From Undaria pinnatifida (Eukaryota > Sar > Phaeophyceae > Laminariales > Alariaceae): a stretch of 64,000 nt of DNA. The DNA is taken from positions 4,635,896-4,699,895 of the forward strand of contig JABAKD010000014.1 of NCBI GenBank assembly GCA_012845835.1, in the 5' to 3' direction. The position numbers and the translations under genes were made by a program. Below are positions 35,836-46,900 of the stretch, piece after piece. A model generated the notes under the pieces. It ran no database searches, was not told where the DNA came from, and saw only the letters and a list, made by a program, of their open reading frames with translations. Within the stretch, counting starts at the first letter, position 1. The number at the start of each line of letters is the position of its first letter.

Positions 35836-37009
35836 TGGGGTAAGTCGTACAATCAGTGAGTAGAGAGAGGGCGGAGTGTTCGAGGGGGTGGGGGTGGGAT
35901 GGGGTGGGGGGCTGTGGGGAGGTGGGGGGCGGGGGCGGGGGCGGGGCGGGGGGTAGGGGGGGGGGGGGGGGAGAAGCAACGGAATGGATGGCTCTAAAAA
36001 GATAATGAGGTGATATCCAGTGCGTGAAGGGTTTATTATATATAAGTTGCTGTTGAATCACACCCAGAACGAGGGCGGTTCATTGACGGCAACCTCTAGG
36101 CGTACATTTGGCTCGTGTGCTCGCCTGACGAAAGAGACCGCATCATTCGTTCGCGTGCCTGCATTATTTAAAATTTCCCATTTATGTCCCCCTTTACCTG
36201 CTCTCCCCTTCTATCTTTACTAGCCCCCCCCCTACTCGGCTGCTCGTGTGAAAAAAATAGACGCAATCAGTCACATCGCAGGTCATCAGGAGACCAAAAA
36301 AAGTGGGCGGCCAAAAAAACAAAAAAAAAACACAAGAAAGTGCAAGCGATTAGTAGTATCGTACATTTTATACTTTGTTGTACCGTGCATTGCCGTGTAT
36401 TATGCCTGGTATATCACCGTACATTATGCCTGGTGTTAAAGCCATTAAATGAGAGCCTCGGCGTAAGAAAGAGCAAACACATTCCGTAAATATTTAACCT
36501 CGTAATAATAGAAAAAATACTTGGGCCAAAACAAAACAAATCTGCACATATTATACCAGGACAGGTACAAAAAAAAGACGAAAAAAAAGACAAATTTGCA
36601 TACTATATCTGGTATAAGAAATGAAAGAAACAGCGGCAAAAAAAAAAGGAACGAGGGTCGCCGGGGCTCGAACCAGTGATGTTGGTGCTCACTGGGCCCA
36701 AGTTGAGGTGGCGATCCCACAGTTTGGGGATGCAGCAGGACGCGAGCTGTCGAAGGGACTTACACCTTGCGCTTTGCCGTGATCCGTGAACCTGTATGTC
36801 CCTCGAGGGACTCCAGTGCTTCTCGAGCCGTCAGGGTGCTTTGTACCCTCTGGGCAACCCCCGGCTCCTCACAGAACCGAGCGTGGGCCCCAAACATAGA
36901 GGGAAAAGACTGGGATATACTGAAAACAAGTTCAATTCTTTGTCGTTCTTTGTCGATTCTTTGTCGTGCATGCGCAATCTGATTGGTTATTCTTTGTCGG
37001 AGTCTGTCC

Positions 37010-40000
37010 GGCAAACTTTTTGTAGGGTGGGACAGAATTTTTGGGAGTTTACATAGCCGTCGGAGGCGGTAAAAAATGGGTAAAAAGGGGGAAGACGAAA
37101 AAAAAGAACGAAGAAAGAGAGAGGAGCACGAGGCTAGAGCAAAGCACAGCTAAGCGAGCCTTGCTTACGCGATTGGCGACGGCCGTGATGGAGAAACGAG
37201 ATGCACGAGGTCAGGCCTCGAATGTAATTGGAATGCATACATCCTGCGGGATGTTTGGGTGCTTGGCGGGCGCTCATGACCAAGAGAAGCTGCGGTACTT
37301 GGATGCTTTTTTTCGGAGGGCGCCTACTTTTAAACCAAGATAATAAGGAGAAGGTACGTACCAGGTGCCATGTACGGGTACCAACTGTGATTTAGAGGGG
37401 GCGTAGGCAGGCAGGTACATGCCCTCCATCCGCGGAGAAGGAAACGTATATAGCAACAAAGGTCCAACAAGGCTGTCTCCACTTTTCCTGAAGCCGTCAT
37501 AGCATCGAACCTGCTTCTTTGGCTTCCTCTGTTGGGACGAAGCCAGTATGAAATTCGCAAGGCCTAGGGTAAGAGGGTGTTGTTTTAAATTTCAGTACTA
37601 CAGTGTAGTGTGGTTGAACTGGACTACTTGTCGTAGTTGCAAACGCAAGGCTGTTCGCGGTACGAAGCAAACGCGAACGCGTGCTATCATATGTAGGACC
37701 GACCCGTGGTGGCGTGGTGTGGTTGTTCTATTTGCAGGAGCGTGCGGTGCGGTGCGGTGCGGTGCGGTGCGGTGCGGTGCGGTGCGGTGCGGTGCGGTGC
37801 GGTGCGGTGCGGTGCGGTGCGGTGCGGTGCGGTGCGGTGCGGTGCGGTGCCGTGCGATGATGCAGCTACGGTGCGGTTCGGTGGTACCGCGCTGCACCTC
37901 GTTGCAACTGGAAGCTGCCGCACGCCCGCACCGTAAGAGCGACGCGCACCCTTATTAAAAACGCTGACAAATAAAAGCAAGCGTACAGCAAATATAATTT
38001 GAAGTCAGATGCGTGCACAGCAGATACCCGCCATCCTTGCATCGTACAAGTACAACAGTACGTACGTACTTTGGCGTGCCTTCCGACTTGTGAGCTGGCT
38101 TTGCTTGTGCTGCCGGCTAAGTCTCCAGCCACCCCCCCGCCCAACTTAACGCTCCTGCCAGATGATGGACCGGGACGCTGCGGAGGCACACCCGAAATTC
38201 CAGGCGTTGGGTACGAGTGCAGGCCTCGTGAAAGGAATCGAAATGGCCTCGAGTCAAGATGACCTCCCGATCCTGCCCGAGTAACGAACACACTCCGTTG
38301 TAAGCGTGGCGTAAGAAGGTGGGCTACATTGGTGCACATCACAGCAGACGGCAGCAAGCTGTTATAAACAAACTCCTTGCGAAACTACTCTGACGTCATG
38401 TCGGAGGGTCATGTCGGAGGTACCCAATTCGTAATGTCGTTCATGTGGCCGACCTTTTTCTTCTAACCTGCTGTTGCAGCTGCTGCTGCTGCTGTTGCTG
38501 CTGTTTGGTGTTTATGTGCAGTTTGAGTACAGCGCATACGCTAGTGCTCGCGTACCGCTCCGGTTGCTTGCTTCTGTTAATTTTGTGTTCCGCTTGATAG
38601 GAGTCTCACCGACGGTGACCCCAACACTGTAACAGGAACGTGCGGTGATAATAGTTTTTACTTGGTATAATCATCACCGGGGACGGCGTGGTTCTGTGGA
38701 GTAGTGTTGAGGGGACCCCCGGCGACAAGAGGAAAGCTGCGCGAGGCCTGAATTTCAAGGGAATGCGCCAAAATCCACGGGCAACTTTCACGGGGTTGAT
38801 ATCGAGGAGATCTGGAACCAATATTATATGGGCGCTTGAGGCGCGACATCAGTTGGTCTCGCGGCCGCGGACGCGTTAGCTCCACTTCGATGGGCCACTC
38901 ATAGGGGAAAACTTTGCACCTCCTCCGTCTTGGTAGCCTCGTGCTCTTGCTTAGTGCGGTTGCAGTTGATTTATTTTCGTCAGTGTCGATTGCACCTCAT
39001 TCAACCTGCTCTTTTCTCCTGTTGCTTCGTTGCGTGCTCCGTCTTTCCCTTCTCGTTGCTGCTGTGTTTTGTTGTTTACTGCTGCTGCTGCTTCCTTCCA
39101 TGCGTACTGCTGTACCTTTTTTCTTTTTTTCGTAGGGCGAGGACCTTGAAGATGGAGAACCCGCTACTAGCGTTGTGACGATTACTGGCTAGCGTGTCTA
39201 GTCTGATCCCTGTGCGCGTTTGCACTATTTTTAAATAGTGGACGGAGAGGTGTTGATTGTGCATCTTGCGTACCATTTAGTTGCAGAACGACACACCCCT
39301 GCGTGGTTTTGGTGCTGCTCCATTTCGAACCCTTTGGTTTACCTCCCCCTTGCAGATCGTCGTACACCCTCTCGGCTGGGAGTTGGATGGTGGATGGTGC
39401 CTGATGGCTCTTCTCAGAAACTTCGAGAGTCAGTCCTTTGAATTTTGTATTTGGGCACAGTACACGTTAAGAAGTACGCATGACTGCGAATACCGATGTC
39501 AGATATATTATAAAAAATGAAAATACACTCCAGCTGTGAGATGGAAGAACTTGTCGAAACTCATCTTTGCAAGCTGTGTGTGATACTCCGATCGCGCGTA
39601 TTACGGGTTGTGTGTCCTCATTAAGGATATAGGTCGGCGACTCCCCTTACAACTACAGTGTAGCTGTCAGGGTCGACAGGGTGATGTCAGTCAGTCTGTG
39701 CGCGGAAACTATAAAACCCGTTTCTGAGTGGTATAAAATCTGACAGCTGTGGAAGGAAATGTATCCGTTTGTCAAGTGAATCCTGTAAGTCGAATAACCG
39801 GTGAGGGGAGGGCGGGGTTTTGAAGGACGCGGGGGGCTGGTTTTGATCAAAAGCGAGCCGGGTTGGATGGGGGGGGAAAGGGGGGGGGGGGGGGACTGGG
39901 GGGGAGCGGACGGGCGGGCAATTTGTGCGTGGAAGCTATAAATCCTTCAAGGGGATAAATCTGACGGTTTTGGAAAACAACAAATGAAAAATGCACCAGT

Positions 40001-41364
40001 TTATCATAGGGTTTATCATAGGGGGGGGGGTGGGGCAGCAATCTGTGCGTGGAAACTGTACATTATTTCAAGGGGGTAAATGTGACGGTTTGGGAAATAA
40101 TGCATCATTTTATCATGTATATCCTGGGGTAAGTCGTACAATCAGTGAGTAGAGAGAGGGCGGAGTGTTCGAGGGGGTGGGGGTGGGATGGGGTGGGGGG
40201 CTGTGGGGAGGTGGGGGGCGGGGGCGGGGGCGGGGCGGGGGGTGGGGGGGGGGGGGGGGGAGAAGCAACGGAATGGATGGCTCTAAAAAGATAATGAGGT
40301 GATATCCAGTGCGTGAAGGGTTTATTATATATAAGTTGCTGTTGAATCACACCCAGAACGAGGGCGGTTCATTGACGGCAACCTCTAGGCGTACATTTGG
40401 CTCGTGTGCTCGCCTGACGAAAGAGACCGCATCATTCGTTCGCGTGCCTGCATTATTTAAAATTTCCCATTTATGTCCCCCTTTACCTGCTCTCCCCTTC
40501 TATCTTTACTAGCCCCCCCCCCTACTCGGCTGCTCGTGTGAAAAAAATAGACGCAATCAGTCACATCGCAGGTCATCAGGAGACCAAAAAAAGTGGGCGG
40601 CCAAAAAAACAAAAAAAAAACACAAGAAAGTGCAAGCGATTAGTAGTATCATACATTTTATGCTTTGTTGTACCGTGCATTGCCGTGTATTATGCCTGGT
40701 ATATCACCGTACATTATGCCTGGTGTTAAAGCCATTAAATGAGAGCCTCGGCGTAAGAAAGAGCAAACACATTCCGTAAATATTTAACCTCGTAATAATA
40801 GAAAAAATACTTGGGCCAAAACAAAACAAATCTGCACATATTATACCAGGACAGGTACAAAAAAAAGACGAAAAAAAAGACAAATTTGCATACTATATCT
40901 GGTATAAAAAATGAAAGAAACAGCGGCAAAAAAAAAAGGAACGAGGGTCGCCGGGGCTCGAACCAGTGATGTTGGTGCTTACTGGGCCCAAGTTGAGGTG
41001 GTGATCCCACAGTTTGGGGATGCAGCAGGACGCGAGCTGTCGAAGGGACTTACACCTTGCGCTTTGCCGTGATCCGTGAACCTGTATGTCCCTCGAGGGA
41101 CTCCAGTGCTTCTCGAGCCGTCAGGGTGCTTTGTACCCTCTGGGCAACCCCCGGCTCCTCACAGAACCGAGCGTGAGCCCCAAACATAGAGGGAAAAGAC
41201 TGGGATATACTGAAAACAAGTTCAATTCTTTGTCGTTCTTTGTCGATTCTTTGTCGTGAATGCGCAATCTGATTGGTCATTCTTTGTCGGAGTCTGTCCC
41301 ACCCTCAAAACTTTTCGCCTTGACGGAGTCTGTCCCACCCTCAAAACTTTTCGCCCTGGCAATG
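37010..41364. mobile_element. 4.2-kb repeat unit, copy 2
   Basis: At least 97% identical to copy 1 by eye. The largest difference is 13 extra TGCGG pentamers. The right end carries two copies of gtctgtcccaccctcaaaac (about 41291 and 41327), each followed by ttttcgcc; the reverse complement ggcgaaaagttttgagggtg resembles the left start. gcaatgt occurs just outside both outer ends (32774 and 41359), a candidate target-site duplication. Confidence 0.85.
37743..37857. repeat. (TGCGG)22 array in copy 2
   Basis: About 22 pentamers, the last being TGCCG, then TGCGA. Its long Ala/Val/Arg/Cys frames in all registers are artefacts. Confidence 0.95.
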
Positions 41365-43868
41365 TAGCAGTTGTCGAGGTTTGCACGGGACCTGGAAGGG
41401 ATTACCACAACGGGAAACGTAGGCTAAATCTTACCCGCAGACTTGGTGCACGGCAATGGCACGAGGCGCAACCAGCTCGCTGCTCGTCGATTATGTCCCA
41501 AGTGGGGGATGAGAGGGGGAAGGTAGCATCCTACCAGCACTCCGTTCAACGTGCAAGGTGTGTACGGCCTATGGCGGAGGTACAGCACGTGCTTCCGCGC
41601 ACTCAGTTGGGCGCAAAACTGCAGTTTTTTTTTCCTGATACTCGTACACGGTTTACTGCTGTAGTTCGTATTTTCTCTCCGCGTTCGTTCGGCTCTCTAT
41701 ATACGTGGAGCACCGTACCGCATAGCAGGCTGGGCGGGACTGCTCGTGCCGACTGCATCCGAGTAGGTCTATAGGATAACATGAGATAAGGGATGGATGA
41801 GTTGTCCCTAGGCCCGCGAGTGAAACGAACGAGGACCAAGCCCTCGCGATTGCCCTGTTTTGGGGGTCCTCTTTTTTTTTCAAAGGGCAGAACCGTTCCG
41901 TGATCTCCCACGACCGAAAACAACGGTGCGACGATGACACCTCTTCGCTTGCACCATCTTCCTCCAGGCTGGCACTATTTTATGTACTCGTAACATCAGT
42001 CCAGTAGGGTTGGTTACACCTCCTGTAATACCTGATGCGTGCGTGATTTACCTCCTTCGTATCGAAGATGCTGAATCAGCACGGACACTGGGTTGGATGG
42101 TGGATGTCGTCGGGTGGACATTGCGTACTTGATGCTACTAAAACGTATTGCTGTTGTGAAGCAAGACAACCCGGAACCCGCACACGGCACGCCCACCTAT
42201 GACATGAATCCACCACGTGGAATCTGGAGCAGCAGATGGTCAGGTGGTATCATAGATTAGTGCACCCCTGGTATTATACTTGTACGTATCGGATGATGAT
42301 ACCCATGGTGTGTTGCTTGATTCGAACACAGCATCGCCTCATAGGCGATATTTTTGGTTTTACGGTTTTCTCTGTGTCGTACTGTCTGTTGTCAAAGGAC
42401 TTGGATCTCACGGGTACCTGGTAAGATTGACTAAAAGCTAAATACGATTTCAAGTCTTGAAGGATTAAAAAAAACATGAAAATTATGTCACTTGAGCACT
42501 TTTGGGAGATGAAGAATCGGTAGACAGCAGTAGTGGGTGTGCTGCAAGTTGGAAATTATCTCTTGTGTTATGAGTAAGAACGGTGTTGTCATGTGCAGAC
42601 GACGACAACAGCAGCAACAACAACTACAACAACAACAACAGCAACAGCAGCAGCAACCACAGCAGCCACAACAACAACAACAACAACAATGGGTGACGTG
42701 TTTCTATATCCACATCCGAGGGAGGCGATATCAACAACAACGGCAAGAGCGGCACCATGCACTGCCCTGTCAGCAAGGAGTTCGCTAACGTTGTCCGCCT
42801 ACCTGTGTTGCTTTGCCGACCAGCAGAAAAATGCGGTGCAACCCATAGAGTAAATGTTTATAAAACCGGCGCCGTGCTCTCCACTGAAGCCTTCAAATGG
42901 CACACCACGCCCGTAGAAACTCCACCAAGTCAGGATATAGTCTGATCTGTAGTTGGTGCGGCCTTTGGCTCGCTAGAATTTGATAAATCGGGTGCGCCGC
43001 GGCCATTCGTGCATCGTTTGCGCCGTTGTTACGTATGCTCCCGTCAATCGCGCCGCCAGTTTAGGAATTTTCACGGTCACTGTCGCCGTGGTAAACGTTG
43101 ATTAAGCGGCGTAAGATTCGCCGGGTGCTCGTGTATGCAGGCAGGAAAGGTATATCAGGGTGATGGACTTCATGATTCATGTCACGAAAGCCGCAATCGC
43201 TGGAGACGTGTGCCTAGAAAAAAAAACTAAATGTGGACCAAAAACACTGCGGTGTAACGCTAGATCATAGAAAACAACGTTTTTTAAAAAATCACTCGTG
43301 CATAAAATATACGTACTGGCACTGATCATCGCTGCAGCAGTAAAAAAATAACGTAGCCACAGTGTTGCACGAAATTGCAAAACCGACGACCTGGAACCAC
43401 GTTTTCTCACTCCATCGATACCGTTGCGATGCTTACAGGTCACCAAAACTGCTGCCGCTTTGCCACGCTGTAGTGAGAGCACCTTATACCCCATCGCAAG
43501 GTGGTACACTTTTCGATTAGATGTGACGCTGGAGTTATGGTCGAAGTACGGATCTGGTACAGTAAAAACGGTGGTAGAGGTGTTTCCAGGCGTTATTTTT
43601 TTCATAGATTCGGCGAAAAACAATATTCTTGTAGGCGCAACGAGTAACACAAGTGCACCGCGCGCGCACCCTGCACACACCCCACCCCCCTCCCCCCTCC
43701 CCGCACCCCCACCAGCCTCCCCTCTCCTCTCCCCCCACCCTTCTCTGCTCCCCCCACTCCTGATCCCTCCCCCCACCCCCACCCCCCACCCCACCCCGCT
43801 CCCTCCTCCCCCTGCCCCCTCCGTGCCTCGCTGTTTCCGTTTTTTCTGTCTTTTGTTCCTGCCTTCAG
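41365..43868. other. No recognisable gene; CAG/CAA tract
   Basis: A CAA/CAG microsatellite lies at 42597-42690 and its flank (gaatcagcacggac at 42073) repeats that at 4104. Any 5' exon of the CLC gene should lie here or further upstream, but I cannot place one. Confidence 0.4.
42597..42690. repeat. CAG/CAA microsatellite
   Basis: About 30 CAR triplets with few interruptions. The poly-Q frame has no supporting gene structure. Confidence 0.9.
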
Positions 43869-43932
43869 GTATTTTGCTCTGGAGGATGATGGAGAGAGCA
43901 GTGAAGACGACCTCCTTGGACCTACGAGACAG
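43869..43932 (+). CDS. CLC exon 1 seen: acidic N-terminal segment
   Basis: Acceptor CTTCAG, codes [20 protein letters not shown], ends CAG at donor GTGCTG. No conserved domain, so the call rests on splice sites, phase and the acidic cytosolic tail typical of CLC-6/7 proteins. It starts one base into a codon, so an earlier exon is required. Confidence 0.6.
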
Positions 43933-46900
43933 GTGCTGCACTGTAATTTTTTTATATACGAGTACGAGGAGTTTGTGCGTGTTGTTGGTGGTCTTGCTCT
44001 TGTTTTTGTTGCTCTCGTTTGGTTTTGCTCTCGGCCGCGTGGCCTAGGCTTGTAATTTTGGCGTTTGTTGTGTGTCCTGTCTTGCAACGGACTCTTTTAC
44101 GCTAGTAATACTGCTACTGCTGCGACTACCACCGGTGCTGGTTGTGCTTCTGTTAATACCACTGCCATGATACTACTTGAATTTTCTCCACTAGACTATG
44201 CCCGAACTACTACGGCGAAGTATCACACTACCAAGTAGTAGAGAGGTAAATTAGGCAAAAGCGCCTCGTACATGCAGCAGGCCGTGTGCCCAAACGAAAA
44301 GAAACAAGACACGAAAGAAAAACACGAAGTCCAGCCACGCGGCCAACCAGCCACAACACCCCGGTAACCGTGACCGACTCGGGATGAATTGCGACGAAAA
44401 CAAGACGGGCGAGTTCGCGTACGCTCGTCCGCTCATGTAGACCCCCAACCTACACGGAAATCGGCCACGTACGGAGACGTCTAGCCACCGATACACAGTA
44501 GTACACAGCGCACAGACAGACAGGCAGACAGACAATGTAAATAATGGAAGCCTGTACGTACCCCTCTAGGTAGGAAAAGTCTGTTTTTGCCTTGCAAGGC
44601 AACAAACGGCCTCGGTCGCTACACTCCCTCGCCGTTGCCTCGTTTCTAGGAATTTTGACTCGGAAAGTGTGCTCAGCGGCGAGAGCTGCACTAAATGCTA
44701 CCCTGGGTACATGTCAAGACCTACCCTGGTACACGTTAAGTTGTGATTTCCAAATTATGTTTGGGCTGGAAAACGTATTATATAGTACGAGGTCGTATCA
44801 AAAACCGACAAATCATAACCCGAGGCCAACCAACCAATGAGAAAACCAGGTTAGAAAATGAAAAAATGGTGCATAAGAAAACGTAATGTATACCTAGGGT
44901 TTCGCTGATCTTTTTGTGTGTTGGTTTGGCCTTGGGTTGTGACGTTCGGCGGTTTCAATGCTTTTCTTAATACATTTTCCTACCCTAAGTAATTTGAAAT
45001 CACTTACACCCTGCTGCACCACCATTGCTGCTGTTAGTATGACTGCTAACAATCGCCACCACCACGACTATTATGACGATGCATGCATGTGCCTCGCTTC
45101 GCCTCAGGGAGGGTACGCACCGTGGGCGACGAACAGAAAGCGTGGGAAGACGGAGCCGGACAGCCACAACTATGAGCCGGACGAGAGCGAGGTCTGGCGC
45201 ATGCACCAGGCCCAGCGACACTTCAGAGATAGGGGAAGGTTGGCCTTTTGTAGTCCTTCTTGTCTATGCCTGTTTTCCACCTTTTTTTACATAGTATTGC
45301 TCTTGTTCGTGTCGTTCCCGGGGGGTTGACGGAAGATATTGGAATGAAAACGTATGTGCACGGCCCAGTGGACTACGCGAAACAGCTGAAACTGCGGTTT
45401 TTGTGTAGGGGGCCTGGACCTACCAGAAAGAAGAAAGAGAAATACCAGTAGTCGGGAGGAGGCGGACGTGGATGCACATATGTGCCCGTCTGGCGCAACA
45501 ATACATAATAGGAGGACTCACATAGTAGGAGAATGTGAAATGTACAAGGAGGAACGGGATATATTAGAGGAGGATATGAGGAAATCAGACGAATGTGACT
45601 TGGATAAGTTTGGTAGACCAGAGAGTAGCTAGAAAACGATCGCTGTCCTAGGAGATGCATATTGGCCACAGACGGCGAAACAGGACGGGGATAGGATAAG
45701 CAAACGGTTTTTATGCAATATATGGAAGGAGCGTAATGAGCGCCAAAATGCTGGAGGCGTCTCTATTAGGAGTAGGAACAGTGCTCCGTCTCGAAAGGGA
45801 TGCATGGTCAATGGTCGAAGGACTAAGGCAAGCAACAGATGAGTACGCAACAAATGGGTACGCCGCCCCCCCCCTCACCCAACCCCACGCCACCCCACCG
45901 CCCCACCCCCACCACCATCCTCACCGCCCCCCCTCCCCCCACCCCTCTTTCCGGCGAGACGCGACGGTCTATGGTCCATAAGACCACGGGCATGCATGAT
46001 ACCGTCACACCTCTGCCCTCCCCACCCCACCCTCATCGCGCGCCTCCCCCCCCCCCCCCCGCTCCAGCCCACCGCCGCACCCCAAGCTTATCCTCACCCC
46101 CCGTTCCGTCCCGACATTATAAGGATGCGCGGGTCCCAATTGGCTCAAGACTGCGGCTATGCATGAAATGATACCCCCCCCCCCAACCCCTGCCCCCATT
46201 CCCGCCTCCGCAAGGTGGTGGACGACCAACAAACGGCGCGCCGCGAAGCGCTGGGCGATGACCCTTATCGTTGGGATGGCCACGGGATTAATCGCCGTTT
46301 TCGTGACGTTTTGCACCAAAGCGTTGCTTCACATCAAGCTCAAGCCGGTTTACGCGGCGCTGCACGCCGAGGGCGGTCCTTCTTTAAGAGCGTTCCTGAT
46401 AATGCTGGCCTTTAACTTGACGTACGTTACGTTTGCGAGCTGCTTGGTGTGGCTGGAGCCGTTGGCGGCGGGGTCGGGTATTCCTGAGGTTAAGGCGTTT
46501 CTTAACGGGATTGATCTACCTAGGGTGGTGAGTTGTAGGAGTTGGTAGTGGTAGAGGTGGGAATGGAGGGGGGGGGGGTGTACTCTGTTTGTGCATGGCC
46601 GTAGTAGGGAGGGGGGGGTAGTGGTAGTGGTAGTAGTAGTGGCGGGGTCGGGTATTCCTGAGGTGGAGGCGTTTCTTAACGGGGTTCATCTACCTAGGGT
46701 GGTGAGTTGTAGGAGTTGGTAGTGGTGGAGGTGGGAATGGGGGGGGGGGGTACTCTGTTTGTGGATGGCCGTAGTAGGGGGGGGCAGTGGTAGTAGTATT
46801 GGCGGGGTCGGGTATTCCTGAGGTTAAGGCGCTTCTTAACGGGATTTATCTACCTAGGGTGGTAGATTGGGGGGGGGGGGCGTACTCATGTATTGCTTGC

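Larger units (their letters stand above)
32783..37009. mobile_element. 4.2-kb repeat unit, copy 1
   Basis: Begins ggcaaactttttgtagggtg and runs to a junction at 37009/37010 where the same start recurs. No open frame shows a transposase or RT, so it is probably non-autonomous. It contains a TGCGG pentamer array, CTG-rich tracts, promoter-like tandem repeats (35404-35830) and G-runs. The left terminus is nearly the reverse complement of the right end of copy 2. Confidence 0.85.

Noticed and set aside
37548-37958. 136-residue ORF with CGAVR repeats
   Set aside because: Produced by the TGCGG pentamer array, which is open in all frames and differs in length between sister copies.
43177-43941. 254-residue minus-strand ORF, Gly-rich in the middle
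   Set aside because: The middle is the complement of the C-rich tract before CLC exon 1. No motif and it overlaps that exon antisense.
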